From positions 1 through 15,973 of the forward strand of contig JASLJC010000007.1 of NCBI GenBank assembly GCA_030152585.1: a DNA stretch of 15,973 nucleotides, read 5' to 3'. The position numbers were made by a program, and so were the translations under genes. The notes under the pieces are model-generated. The model saw nothing but the letters and a program-made list of their open reading frames with translations, did not search any database and was not told the DNA's origin. Shown in pieces: positions 1 to 8,085 of the stretch; positions within the stretch are counted from its first letter, which is position 1, and every line of letters starts with the position of its first letter. This DNA is from Savagea sp. Its GTDB lineage: Bacteria; Bacillota; Bacilli; Bacillales_A; Planococcaceae.

Positions 1-380
1 TGCAGTAGCTGTATATGTTTGGTCTTCGTATCCATCTGCTGAGATCGTATACTCTTTGCCAACTTCTAACTTATACTTGCCATCTGCTGCTTGTACTTCT
101 TTTCCTTCTGAATCTTTAACAGTGAATGTAATATTATTAGCTTCTGTTAATTCTACATCTACTGTTGTTGCTGATTCTTGTACTAAAGTAATTTCTTTTT
201 CAGTTTCTTCTGCAGTAGCTGTATATGTTTGGTCTTCGTATCCATCTGCTGAGATCGTATACTCTTTGCCAACTTCTAACTTATACTTGCCATCTGCTGC
301 TTGTACTTCTTTTCCTTCTGAATCTTTAACAGTGAATGTAACATTATTAGCTTCTGTTAATTCTACATCTACTGTTGTTG
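1..380 (-). repeat. 210-bp (70-residue) tandem repeat in the S-layer gene
   Basis: Bases 1-170 and 211-380 are identical except at 132/342 (t versus c), so the period is 210 bp, exactly 70 codons. The single difference changes a residue (Ile versus Val in NNITF/NNVTF). Each unit reads roughly VDVELTEANN...GKEVQAADGKYKLEVGKEYTISADGYEDQTYTATAEE. The YxLEVGKEYTISADGYED stretch resembles a PEGA or carboxypeptidase-regulatory-like beta domain. At least two copies exist; the second one in protein order is cut by the window edge. Confidence 0.93.
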
Positions 381-3228
381 TTTCTGGTTTTTCGGTATCG
401 CCTGCAACTGTTGGTTTTTTACCTTTAACACCTTCGATAGTAGCTGCTGCTGCTTTGTTTGCTTTGTTATCTTTGATGTAGAATGAGTTACCTTCAGTGT
501 ATACTACTTCTACTTCGCTCATAATTGTATCTTTATCGAATACAACATCGTCGAACGCTACTTTCACTACATTTTTATCTGCAGTTGTTGCAATCGATTT
601 ACCTGTTGCATTGTTAGCTGCATTGTTTACAGAGAATAATGTAGCAATTGAGTTTTTATCTCCATGGAATTCTACATTTTCAGAGAACGTTGCGAATACT
701 TCATTGTCTTTCGCTTTCGTTGATCCGTTTTCTGTAGCAACTCCTAAAATAACTGGTGCTGCATTATCTTCGTATTTTTTGAGGTCTTCTGCTGAAGCTG
801 TACCGTAAGCAATTTTTGGTTGACCTTTATCAGCAGTTAATTTAATTTTTGCGTTTTCAACTTTGCTTCCCGCACTTGTGAATGAGTCATCTTTAATTTC
901 GATTTCGAATAAATCTTTATCGAATCCTGTTGGGAATGCTGTATCGTCTTCAGCAGTAATTGTTAATACGTTACCACTTACGCTTGCATTTAATTGGTTT
1001 TCACCATTTAAAGTAACAGCTGCGAAGTTACCATTTTTGTATGTTTCAAATCCTGAAACGTAAATATCATTTTCTGAAATGTCGCTAATATCTTCTTTGA
1101 AGACAACTTCCATTTCAGTTGCTGATACTAAGTTCACTTTGTCGACAGCTGGTGCTGTTACAGATACACCGTTAAATGTCGTTTTAAGTTTTGACTGGTT
1201 CACTTTGTTTGTACCTTCAGTGAATGCGTCTGTATGAACTGTTTTTGCAGCAATTTCAAGTTTATATGATACGTCTGCTTCTGGTTTGAATGATACTGTA
1301 CCGTCTTTGAATACAGATTTGACGTCTTCGATTACAACTGTTTTACCTGTTGAATCTCCACCGTATACTTTAATTTCAGCATTTGAATCAAGTTTGTATA
1401 CATCTGTACCGTCTTGAATTTCAATGTTGTTACCCCATTTTTCGATTTGTGGACGTTGGTCGAATGTAAGGAGTAAGTCTGCTTGACGTTTGTTTTTCGG
1501 ACTAGCAACGAGTTCAGCGTCTACTGCTTTGATCTCGATGTTGTCTTGTGCTTCTGCTTTTGCTTCTGTTACAGCTTCATTTGAAGCGTTCGGGAAGACA
1601 GCGTTTGTCGCTAAGTTTGCTGGCACGTCAAGTTTATATGTTACGTCGCCTTCTAATTTGTTATCTGTATCTGATGTGAACGTTACACGTAATGTGTTGC
1701 TATGTGGTTGTGTTACTTTCGCATTTTTTAAAGCAACTGTTTTACCTGTTGAAGTTTTCACTTCTAATTGGTTAATGTTGAACGTTCCTGCAACGATATC
1801 TTTATCGAAGACAACGTCAAATGTATCTTTGTTCACGATACGAGCAGATGATACTGCTGGTTTCGCTTCATCAACAGATGGTGTGTCGATCGTAATTGTA
1901 CGGTCGTCATCTGATAATTTTTTGTTGTCGTCTGTTTTTACATCTTCTTCTACTTTTAACTTGTACGTTTTACCTGCTAAAAGTTGTGATTTGTTTTTGT
2001 TTTTACCTTCTGCTTTTGAAGCTAATGTGAATTCTACTTCGTCTTTAGTCGTTGCGTCTACCCATTTCCCTTTATCTTTCGTATCATTTAAGAAATCAGT
2101 ATCGAGGTAATCTTTTAACGCACCTAATTTTTTACCACCTTCGTCATATACTGTGTAGTATTTGATGTCGAGTGCTGATGACTTCATTTTTTCGCCGAAG
2201 TCTACGAAGATTTTGTCTGCTACTGCTGACACTTCGAATTCTGGACGTTCTGCACCTTCTTTTAATACTGTTGGACCGTATGAATGTACAACGTCTGCTA
2301 CTTTATTGTCTTTACCATCTAAAAGTGCAACTGAGTATTTTTTACCTGACTCAAATTCACCTTTGTTCATAACAACTTTAGCTGTTTTACGATCTTTAGA
2401 GAATGTAATCGTTTTTGATTGGAGTACGTTCTCATCATCTACTTTAGAATGTGCTGTTTTACCTTCTAAGTAAACGACGAAGTATTTACCGTTTTTCTCT
2501 GCTTCACGTACGAAGTCTTTATCGATTGCTTTACCGAATTCAACTTCAACTGTTGTATCGTTAATTGCCTTAACAGATGTAATACCGTCTGTTGCTGGTA
2601 CTTCTGGTTCTTCTGGTTTACCGTCAAGTGTTTCTGCACGGTACATGAAGAGTGCGAACTCACCACGTGTTAAGTTAGCGTTTGGTAAGAATGTATCTTC
2701 TGTTTTACCGAGTGTAATACCGTTTTCGTAAAGGTTTGAAACGTATTTCATCCAGTTTTTGTTTACGTCTGTGAATGGTGCATCTTTGTCAGATGTTAAT
2801 TCGTATGCGTTTGAAAGCATTTTTGCCATTTCTTGACGTGTGATGAGATCGTCTGGGCTGAATTTGCCGAGACCTTTACCGCTTGCGATACCTTCTGCTA
2901 CGACTGCGTTAACTGCGCCTTTTACGCGGTTGTTTAAGTCTGAGAAGTTTTGATCTTCAGCGTTCTCTGTGTCTAATTTGAGTGCACGTGCGATGAATAC
3001 CGCTGCGTCACCACGTTTAATGTTAAGGTCTGTACCGAATTTGTTACCTGGCATACCTTCTGTAATACCTTGTTCTACGAGGTAGTTTACTGCTTCCTCA
3101 TAGTTTTTGTTTACGTCTACGAAATCGCTCGCAGCGCTTGCCGCTACTGGAGCTACTGCTGTTGCTACTAAAGTAGCTGTTGCAGCTGTTGCTACAAATT
3201 TTTTGTAAGCTTTTGGTTGATGTGTCAT
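1..3228 (-). CDS. S-layer protein with three N-terminal SLH domains (C-terminus beyond window)
   Basis: The reading frame is open from an ATG at 3228 to the left edge, giving 1,076 codons without a stop. A strong ribosome binding site (AGGGAGGA, 3239-3246) precedes it. Residues 1-33 are a signal peptide (KAYKK n-region, Ala/Val-rich core, cleavage near SAA/SD). Three SLH repeats follow at about 35-90, 92-145 and 150-200, with TRAE-type motifs KRGD, TRQE and TRGE. From about residue 215 come repeated Ig-like segments of the type found in Bacillales S-layer proteins (for example ITSVKAINDTTVEVEF). The last 130 or so residues are a 70-residue tandem repeat. SLH domains bind pyruvylated secondary cell wall polysaccharide, so the protein should assemble as a surface lattice. 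Codon choice is strongly biased (GTA, ACA, GGT, AAC, TAC), as expected for a very abundant protein. The call as main S-layer protein rather than another large SLH protein rests on size, bias and leader, and is an inference. Confidence 0.88.
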   Translation of the reverse strand, partial: MTHQPKAYKKFVATAATATLVATAVAPVAASAASDFVDVNKNYEEAVNYLVEQGITEGMPGNKFGTDLNIKRGDAAVFIARALKLDTENAEDQNFSDLNNRVKGAVNAVVAEGIASGKGLGKFSPDDLITRQEMAKMLSNAYELTSDKDAPFTDVNKNWMKYVSNLYENGITLGKTEDTFLPNANLTRGEFALFMYRAETLDGKPEEPEVPATDGITSVKAINDTTVEVEFGKAIDKDFVREAEKNGKYFVVYLEGKTAHSKVDDENVLQSKTITFSKDRKTAKVVMNKGEFESGKKYSVALLDGKDNKVADVVHSYGPTVLKEGAERPEFEVSAVADKIFVDFGEKMKSSALDIKYYTVYDEGGKKLGALKDYLDTDFLNDTKDKGKWVDATTKDEVEFTLASKAEGKNKNKSQLLAGKTYKLKVEEDVKTDDNKKLSDDDRTITIDTPSVDEAKPAVSSARIVNKDTFDVVFDKDIVAGTFNINQLEVKTSTGKTVALKNAKVTQPHSNTLRVTFTSDTDNKLEGDVTYKLDVPANLATNAVFPNASNEAVTEAKAEAQDNIEIKAVDAELVASPKNKRQADLLLTFDQRPQIEKWGNNIEIQDGTDVYKLDSNAEIKVYGGDSTGKTVVIEDVKSVFKDGTVSFKPEADVSYKLEIAAKTVHTDAFTEGTNKVNQSKLKTTFNGVSVTAPAVDKVNLVSATEMEVVFKEDISDISENDIYVSGFETYKNGNFAAVTLNGENQLNASVSGNVLTITAEDDTAFPTGFDKDLFEIEIKDDSFTSAGSKVENAKIKLTADKGQPKIAYGTASAEDLKKYEDNAAPVILGVATENGSTKAKDNEVFATFSENVEFHGDKNSIATLFSVNNAANNATGKSIATTADKNVVKVAFDDVVFDKDTIMSEVEVVYTEGNSFYIKDNKANKAAAATIEGVKGKKPTVAGDTEKPETTTVDVELTEANNVTFTVKDSEGKEVQAADGKYKLEVGKEYTISADGYEDQTYTATAEETEKEITLVQESATTVDVELTEANNITFTVKDSEGKEVQAADGKYKLEVGKEYTISADGYEDQTYTATA

Positions 3229-3269
3229 TGTGTAGAATTCCTCCCTATTTGTTCTTAAAAATGCCTAAG

Positions 3270-3300
3270 GTCAATTGTATATGATGTATTGACAATTGTA
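3270..3300 (-). promoter_or_regulatory. Repeats in the S-layer leader: stem-loop and CAATTGTA direct repeat
   Basis: GTCAAT (3270-3275) pairs with ATTGAC (3288-3293) around a 12-nt loop. CAATTGTA occurs at 3272-3279 and again at 3293-3300, exactly 21 bp apart, two helical turns. The block starts at the predicted 5' end of the P2 transcript. It may be an operator or an mRNA-stabilising structure; which one cannot be told from sequence. Confidence 0.35.
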
Positions 3301-3308
3301 CAGTTTAA

Positions 3309-3337
3309 ATTATACCAACACCTGCTGAAATAGTCCA
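3309..3337 (-). promoter_or_regulatory. Promoter P2 of the S-layer gene (extended -10)
   Basis: Read on the minus strand, a TATAAT (3309-3314) is preceded directly by TGG, giving an extended -10 (TGnTATAAT). Seventeen bases upstream lies TGGACT (3332-3337) as a weak -35. Transcription would start near 3302 and leave a leader of about 70 nt. A perfect 5-bp dyad (TCCAC-TAAT-GTGGA, 3334-3347) overlaps the -35. Confidence 0.55.
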
Positions 3338-3389
3338 CTAATGTGGATAAAACGCGGACGTCGGTTCTTTGGCATTTAAACTTAACCCC

Positions 3390-3417
3390 ATTATAGCAAA
3401 GTTTTTTACAAATTCAA
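3390..3417 (-). promoter_or_regulatory. Promoter P1 of the S-layer gene
   Basis: On the minus strand, TTGAAT (3412-3417), a 16-bp spacer and a consensus TATAAT (3390-3395) form a good sigma-A promoter. The transcript would start near 3383, giving an untranslated leader of about 155 nt, long as is common for S-layer genes. It lies about 75 bp downstream of the wecC-like gene. I see no terminator in that gap, so read-through may add to expression. Confidence 0.65.
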
Positions 3418-3492
3418 CTAACTTGACGATTTCATTTGTGTAACAAACATTTCAATATCGAAACATTCGTCATCTCCTTGCCATAATACGTG

Positions 3493-4791
3493 TTACGTGT
3501 GACGTGCAACACTTGGAAACGGTCGGTGTTTTGAATCTCCGAGCGTGTAGACGTTAAAGCCTGCTGCTTCCCAAGCCGTTCGGTCGATACAATTTTTCGT
3601 ATCGATCACATTGCGTCCGTTCACACGGTCTTTAATTGTCTCTGGGTCGAGGTGTGCAAACTCGTCGTGGTTCGTCACGATGACAAGTACACTCGCCCCT
3701 TCAATACTATTATCGAACGATTGTGTCTGTTGTTTAATTTGATTCGTTTGAATGTGCGGGTCGTATGCTTTCACTTCGAGTCCGCGTGCTTCCATTTCTT
3801 GAATGACATCGAGTGACGGACTTTCACGCATGTCGTCGATATTTCCTTTAAACGCTAAGCCGAGTAATGCGACATGTCCTTCCGCTTTACGTGCAACTTC
3901 TTCTGTTCGCATCGCCGTGTACGCTGGCATGCCGTCGTTCGTTTGACGCGACAGATGAATGAGGCGCGCTAAGTTCGGATTCAACTCGACTAAAAACCAC
4001 GGGTCGACGGCGATACAATGTCCACCGACACCGGGACCCGGTTGGTGAATGTTCACACGTGGGTGATAGTTCGCGAGTTCAATCGCTTCCCAAATGTCCA
4101 CGCCGATCGTATCGGCAATCCGTGCAAGTTCGTTCGCTAAAGCGATATTGACGTCGCGGTACGTATTTTCCATTACTTTGACGAGTTCGGCTGTCGTCGC
4201 GTCGGTTTCGTGTAATGTACCTTTGACGAACGAACGGTATAAGTCTGACGTTTGGCGCGCTGCTTCCATCCCGACACCGCCGATAATGCGGTCGTTCGTG
4301 ACGAGTTCTTCGAATGCTTTCCCGGGAATGACGCGTTCAGGTGAATGCGAGACGAATACTTCTTCACCGATTACGAGTCCTGTTTTTTCAATTTCAGGCA
4401 CGACGACGTCGACAACGGTGCGCGGGGGTACGGTTGATTCGAGAATAATTAAATTCCCTTCCTTTATATAAGGGATTAATGAACGAGCTGCTGAACGAAT
4501 ATGTTCGACGTTTGCCGTTTTATCTTCACGAATCGGAGACGGTACGGCGATAATGTACACATCGGATGAGACCGGTGTCGTCGATACAGTAAACATTTCG
4601 TCATCGAATGCTTTTTTGAGACGTTCAGGTAATTCGTTTTCTTCAATGTGTAGTCGTTGCGCTTGAATGTGACGGACGACCTCTTCGTTAATGTCCACAC
4701 CGTGTACGCGGTGACCGTGGTTGGCAAACATGACGGCTGTCGGAAGTCCGATATAGCCGAGACCGAGAATACAAATCGTTTTTTTATTCAT
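3493..4791 (-). CDS. wecC: UDP-N-acetyl-D-mannosamine dehydrogenase (WecC/MnaB type)
   Basis: This cytoplasmic enzyme should oxidise UDP-ManNAc to UDP-ManNAcA with two NAD+, supplying an acidic sugar for the secondary cell wall polysaccharide. The N-terminal Rossmann fold shows GLGYIGLPTA (residues 10-19) with an acidic strand end GVDI (31-34). The central domain contains the HSPERVIPG stretch (149-157) and K205 in AELVKVMENTYRD. The catalytic Cys259 sits in GPGVGGHCIAVDPWF, the form typical of the UDP-ManNAc rather than the UDP-glucose branch. The C-terminal UDP-binding domain has LGLAFKGNIDDMRESP. At 432 residues it is full length. The ATG at 4791 has AAGGAG seven bases upstream. It follows the tagA-like gene by 23 bp and shares its transcript. 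The substrate call rests on family resemblance; a UDP-ManNAc epimerase is not in this window. Confidence 0.85.
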   Translation of the reverse strand: MNKKTICILGLGYIGLPTAVMFANHGHRVHGVDINEEVVRHIQAQRLHIEENELPERLKKAFDDEMFTVSTTPVSSDVYIIAVPSPIREDKTANVEHIRSAARSLIPYIKEGNLIILESTVPPRTVVDVVVPEIEKTGLVIGEEVFVSHSPERVIPGKAFEELVTNDRIIGGVGMEAARQTSDLYRSFVKGTLHETDATTAELVKVMENTYRDVNIALANELARIADTIGVDIWEAIELANYHPRVNIHQPGPGVGGHCIAVDPWFLVELNPNLARLIHLSRQTNDGMPAYTAMRTEEVARKAEGHVALLGLAFKGNIDDMRESPSLDVIQEMEARGLEVKAYDPHIQTNQIKQQTQSFDNSIEGASVLVIVTNHDEFAHLDPETIKDRVNGRNVIDTKNCIDRTAWEAAGFNVYTLGDSKHRPFPSVARHT

Positions 4792-4814
4792 AGTTAACTC
4801 CTTTTTTCATTTCG

Positions 4815-5528
4815 TCATTTTTGAAATATAATACGTATTAAAAAGCGAGGTAAGTTGAGTTGACGCTTCCACCGACTCGGATTCGTTATGAGACGGTACA
4901 ACCATTCGGTTCCTGTTTTTCGGAACAAGGCGGGGGCACGTTTCACTGTACCTGAAAAAACGTCGAAACTTCCACCGACCCCTTGAAAGACGAGTACATT
5001 CGATAGTCGGTTCATATGACGTTCAATCCATAGTTCTTGTTTCGGGCTGCCGAGTGCGACAAATAACAATTTCGCACCACTTGCTTCAATTTGAGAGACG
5101 ATTTTTTCTTCGTCTTGCTCGTAGCCATCTGTACTGCCGGCAATCGTAATACCCGGATACGTCCGTTCGATGTTCGCTTTCGCTTTGTCGAGCACTTGTC
5201 GTTTGGCACCGTACATGTAAATCGGGTAGTCGTTGTCGCGTGCAAATTCGAGTAAGCGCGCCATCATGTCGACACCGGTTACACGTTCGGTAATCGCTCC
5301 CTTTTTAAGTTTCGATGCGAGGATGATCCCGATACCGTCTGCGATTTGGAACGTCGACGTATTAATGAGTCGCTTTAATGTGTCGTTCGTTTGAGCGGTC
5401 ATTACTTTTTCAGGATTGACTGCGATAATCGTCGACTGTTCGTTACGTTCCATTCGTTGTTCGAGTGATGCAATAATGCCTTCGTATGTAAGGGGGGAAA
5501 CATCGACGCCTAAATACGTTTCTTTCAC
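4815..5528 (-). CDS. tagA: WecG/TagA/CpsF-family N-acetylmannosaminyltransferase
   Basis: A 237-residue GT26-family enzyme that in its family transfers ManNAc to undecaprenyl-PP-GlcNAc, the first committed step in making wall teichoic acid linkage units and SLH-binding polysaccharides. Visible family marks are VNPEKVM (residues 37-43), IADGIGI with Asp64 as the likely catalytic base, the TGVDMM stretch, LGSPKQELWI and GGSFDVFSG, and a basic C-terminus that may touch the membrane. The start is GTG at 5528 with a GAGGTG site six bases upstream. It heads the minus-strand pair with the dehydrogenase 23 bp downstream and is divergent from csaB, so a role in the pyruvylated polysaccharide is more likely here than in teichoic acid. 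That last point is inferred from context. Confidence 0.85.
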   Translation of the reverse strand: MKETYLGVDVSPLTYEGIIASLEQRMERNEQSTIIAVNPEKVMTAQTNDTLKRLINTSTFQIADGIGIILASKLKKGAITERVTGVDMMARLLEFARDNDYPIYMYGAKRQVLDKAKANIERTYPGITIAGSTDGYEQDEEKIVSQIEASGAKLLFVALGSPKQELWIERHMNRLSNVLVFQGVGGSFDVFSGTVKRAPALFRKTGTEWLYRLITNPSRWKRQLNLPRFLIRIIFQK

Positions 5529-5619
5529 GATTTACACCTCACTTTGCTGATCCTTCTTCGTACTTCGTATTCCGGAAGGGGAAATATAGTAGAACACTTT
5601 TACTATTTCTAATTGTATA

Positions 5620-5672
5620 ATTATATCAGAATTCAAAGGAAGTTGCATCGCTTACTGAAACAATGATAGAAT
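5620..5672. promoter_or_regulatory. Divergent tagA/csaB promoter region with a shared -35 position
   Basis: Plus strand: TTGCAT (5643-5648), 18-bp spacer, TAGAAT (5667-5672) preceded by TGA, an extended -10, driving csaB. Minus strand: TATAAT (5620-5625) preceded by TGA, also extended, driving tagA. Its -35 at 17-bp spacing is the same six base pairs, 5643-5648, read as ATGCAA, a poor match. TATAATTATA (5616-5625) is a perfect palindrome. The plus-strand promoter is the more convincing. Nothing else is evident in the 187-bp gap. Confidence 0.5.
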
Positions 5673-5699
5673 TTACGCAGTATGCTTACAATTGATTAT

Positions 5700-5706
5700 A
5701 AGGAGG
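5700..5706 (+). promoter_or_regulatory. Ribosome binding site fixing the csaB start
   Basis: AAGGAGG ends nine bases before TTG 5716 and lies inside the longer frame that begins at 5692, which rules against the longer start. Confidence 0.8.
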
Positions 5707-5715
5707 AAGAACGTC

Positions 5716-6840
5716 TTGAAAATAGTTCTTTCAGGATTTTACGGTCTCGGGAATACGGGAGACGAAGCGATTCTTCAAGCGATCGTCGACAATTTGAAAG
5801 AAGAATTGAACGAACCCGACATTACCGTCTTTTCGTTATCGCCAGAAGAAACAGCGAAGCAACACGACGTCCAATCTGTTTACCGCGGATGGCGTCATGC
5901 CAATAAAGAAAAAATAAAAGCGTTAAAAGAAGCCGATTTACTCATATCGGGTGGAGGCGGTTTACTACAAGATACGTATCCGACGAAGTTTTTGTTCGGT
6001 CCGCTACCGTATTATTTACTCATCGTTTTACTCGGGAAGTTGACGAAAACGAAAGTCATGTTTTTCTCTCAAGGGATCGGTCCAGTTACGAGCCGGTGGG
6101 GGAAGTTTCTCATGTGGGCGCTCGCAAATCGTGCTGACTTCATTACAGTGCGGGATGAAGCGTCGAAACAACTTTTGCATGAGCTCGGTGTGACAAAACC
6201 GGAAACAGTCGTCACAGCCGATATCGTTTTTGCGTTTCGACCAGAAGAAGAAACGAAAGCGTATGACTCGCTTCCTTTAAAAGGAGACGAGCGCATCATA
6301 GCAGTCGCTCCGCGTCCGTGGTTTGAACACGAAGAAGCGTATATCGAAAAACTCGCATGGACGCTCGACCGTTTAATCGAAGAACGAGACGTTACCCCGG
6401 TCTTCGTGCCGATGGAACCCCCTTACGACTCGAATACGTCACGTGAAGTGATGAAACGAATGACGCATCACGATCGTGTGCATTTACTCGGTGAACAGTT
6501 TACGCCGAATGAATTGTTTAACTTTATACGGGTGAGCGATTTGACGATCGGTTTACGTTTACATGCGCTCATTTTTGCCGCATTGTCACATGTACCTCAT
6601 ATCGGCTTAAGTTATGACCCGAAAGTCGAAAGCTTCTTGAAACGTTCGGGAATGTGGGAGTATTCGTTCCCGCTCGGTCAATTTACGAAAGAACAGTTAC
6701 TCGAACAAGCGTTATACGTACTCGACCATGAAGAAGAGATGAAAGCAATGCTCGCTCCAAATGTCGACGTCTTACGAAAAGAAGCGATGCGCAATATCGA
6801 TTTATTACGAGAACAGTTTTTGAATGGAGGAAGAGGATAA
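5716..6840 (+). CDS. csaB: CsaB polysaccharide ketal-pyruvyl transferase
   Basis: CsaB transfers pyruvate from phosphoenolpyruvate to a ManNAc residue of the secondary cell wall polysaccharide; the resulting ketal is the ligand of SLH domains. The 374-residue protein fits the polysaccharide pyruvyl transferase family (PF04230). It opens MKIVLSGFYGLGNTGDEA, has SGGGGLLQD at 78-86, FFSQGIGPV near 116-124, and the family's R281-L-H283-A in IGLRLHALIFAAL, followed by VPHIGLSYDPKVESFL. I chose TTG at 5716 because AAGGAGG (5700-5706) lies nine bases upstream. The frame extends in-frame to a TTG at 5692, but that would translate the binding site itself. It heads the plus-strand cluster and directly abuts the next gene. 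Presence of csaB next to SLH proteins makes this function quite secure. Confidence 0.92.
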   Translation: MKIVLSGFYGLGNTGDEAILQAIVDNLKEELNEPDITVFSLSPEETAKQHDVQSVYRGWRHANKEKIKALKEADLLISGGGGLLQDTYPTKFLFGPLPYYLLIVLLGKLTKTKVMFFSQGIGPVTSRWGKFLMWALANRADFITVRDEASKQLLHELGVTKPETVVTADIVFAFRPEEETKAYDSLPLKGDERIIAVAPRPWFEHEEAYIEKLAWTLDRLIEERDVTPVFVPMEPPYDSNTSREVMKRMTHHDRVHLLGEQFTPNELFNFIRVSDLTIGLRLHALIFAALSHVPHIGLSYDPKVESFLKRSGMWEYSFPLGQFTKEQLLEQALYVLDHEEEMKAMLAPNVDVLRKEAMRNIDLLREQFLNGGRG

Positions 6841-8016
6841 GTGAATATTTTATTAGCGACAGCTTATGATTACCCTCATTTAGGGGGATTAAGCGTCCAT
6901 TTAACGACATTAAAAGCCGGATTAGAATCACGCGGTCATACGGTGAAAATTATTTCGTTTTCAGACGTGCCGAAATGGAAACGGGACTTCATCGTCCGTG
7001 GACCTGCTTTTTTATTAAACAAGGTGAAGCAAGGTGCAGGGTACGTCTGGACACTCGAGCGCCGAAAAGAAGCACTCGCTGCACTCATTCAAGAAGAGAC
7101 GAAAAACAATACGTACGATATTATTAACGCACAAGATGCGTTTACGACACTTGCTGCACTCGAGTCCGACGTTCCGGTAGCGAGCACGGTACACGGGTAT
7201 TTGACATTCGAAGGTATCTCGAAAGGGACAGTTATCGAAGGGTCGAAAGAAGCAGACTATTTAATGGAAGTCGAACGTCGCTCATACGCGGCGACACGCG
7301 AAATTATTACGGTTGATACACGGATTAAAGAATATATTGAAGACGAAACAGGCGTCGTCGGACATATGATCAAAAACTTCATCGATACGGAATCGTTTAA
7401 ACCTGAAATCGAGCGTCGCGCAGAGTTCCGAGACAAGTACGGATTTGCCGAAGACGATTTCATTTATTTCGTACCGCGTCGTCTCACGAAGAAAAATGGT
7501 GTTATCTATCCGATTTTATCACTACCCCAAGTGTTAGCGAAAAATCCGAAAGCACACGTCGTCTTCGCCGGTACAGGAGAGATGGCCGATGAGATGAAAG
7601 CAAAAGCCGCATCACTCGGTATTCAAGACCGCGTCACACTCGTCGGAGCAGTTGATCACGACGTCATGGTCGAATATTACGCTTTAGCGAACGTCGCACT
7701 CGTACCGTCGATTTATTCCGCAGGAGTCGAAGAAGCGACTTCAATTTCAGCACTCGAAGCGATGGGTTCTGGTGTGCCGCTCGTTGCATGTGCTGTCGGT
7801 GGCTTAAAAGAAATTGTAAATGACGGAGAAGACGGCATTCTCGTAGAAGAACGAAATGTTGACGACTTAGCACGAGGTATGATCGAGTTAATGGAAGACG
7901 AACAAAAAGGCGCAGCACTTGCTCAAACGGCACGCCAAAAAATTGTCGACGATTATTCTCATTTTGCAGCAGCTGAAAAATACGAAGCGATTTATCGAAA
8001 AGCACTCGAACAATAA
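6841..8016 (+). CDS. GT4-family glycosyltransferase
   Basis: A 391-residue GT-B fold enzyme of family GT4, acting on the cytoplasmic membrane face with a nucleotide-sugar donor. The N-terminal acceptor domain has the glycine-rich YDYPHLGGLSVH loop (10-20). The C-terminal donor domain has PRRLTKKNG (212-220), with the R and K expected to hold the diphosphate, VFAGTGEM (241-248) and the EX7E motif E298-ATSISAL-E306 followed by AMGSGVPLVACAVGG. The GTG start follows the csaB stop with no gap, and GGAGG (6826-6830) sits inside csaB, so the two are translationally coupled. Sugar and acceptor cannot be read from sequence. The context points to assembly of the polysaccharide that CsaB modifies. A rho-independent terminator follows at 8021. 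Confidence 0.85.
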   Translation: MNILLATAYDYPHLGGLSVHLTTLKAGLESRGHTVKIISFSDVPKWKRDFIVRGPAFLLNKVKQGAGYVWTLERRKEALAALIQEETKNNTYDIINAQDAFTTLAALESDVPVASTVHGYLTFEGISKGTVIEGSKEADYLMEVERRSYAATREIITVDTRIKEYIEDETGVVGHMIKNFIDTESFKPEIERRAEFRDKYGFAEDDFIYFVPRRLTKKNGVIYPILSLPQVLAKNPKAHVVFAGTGEMADEMKAKAASLGIQDRVTLVGAVDHDVMVEYYALANVALVPSIYSAGVEEATSISALEAMGSGVPLVACAVGGLKEIVNDGEDGILVEERNVDDLARGMIELMEDEQKGAALAQTARQKIVDDYSHFAAAEKYEAIYRKALEQ

Positions 8017-8020
8017 CGAA

Positions 8021-8052
8021 AGGCTCGCTGTTTTGAACGCGAGCCTCTTTTT
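8021..8052 (+). terminator. Intercistronic rho-independent terminator before murJ
   Basis: AGGCTCGC (8021-8028) pairs perfectly with GCGAGCCT (8039-8046) across a 10-nt loop and is followed by a T-rich tract. It lies five bases after the glycosyltransferase stop and 34 bases before the flippase start. I see no promoter in the short remaining gap. Confidence 0.85.
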
Positions 8053-8072
8053 CACGAAAAATTGAAGCGATC

Positions 8073-8078
8073 GAGAGG
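8073..8078 (+). promoter_or_regulatory. Ribosome binding site fixing the murJ-like start
   Basis: GAGAGG lies seven bases before ATG 8086. The longer in-frame TTG start at 8062 would place this site inside the coding region and has no site of its own. Confidence 0.6.
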
Positions 8079-8085
8079 TTACGAC

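Noticed and set aside
1..380. CRISPR-like array
   Set aside because: The repeats are 170 bp, in frame and coding; there are no short repeats with unique spacers anywhere in the window.
56..2473. Several plus-strand reading frames across the first 2.5 kb
   Set aside because: They are antisense to the S-layer gene, are Ser/Thr/Leu-rich as expected from reverse reading of its biased codons, and have no ribosome sites.
3289..3316. Plus-strand TTGACA/TATACC promoter-like pair in the S-layer leader
   Set aside because: The spacing is 16 bp, but no plus-strand gene lies downstream and the bases are better explained by the leader repeats and P2.
5692..5715. Longer TTG start for csaB
   Set aside because: It would translate the AAGGAGG site and adds residues outside the family's MKIVLSG start.
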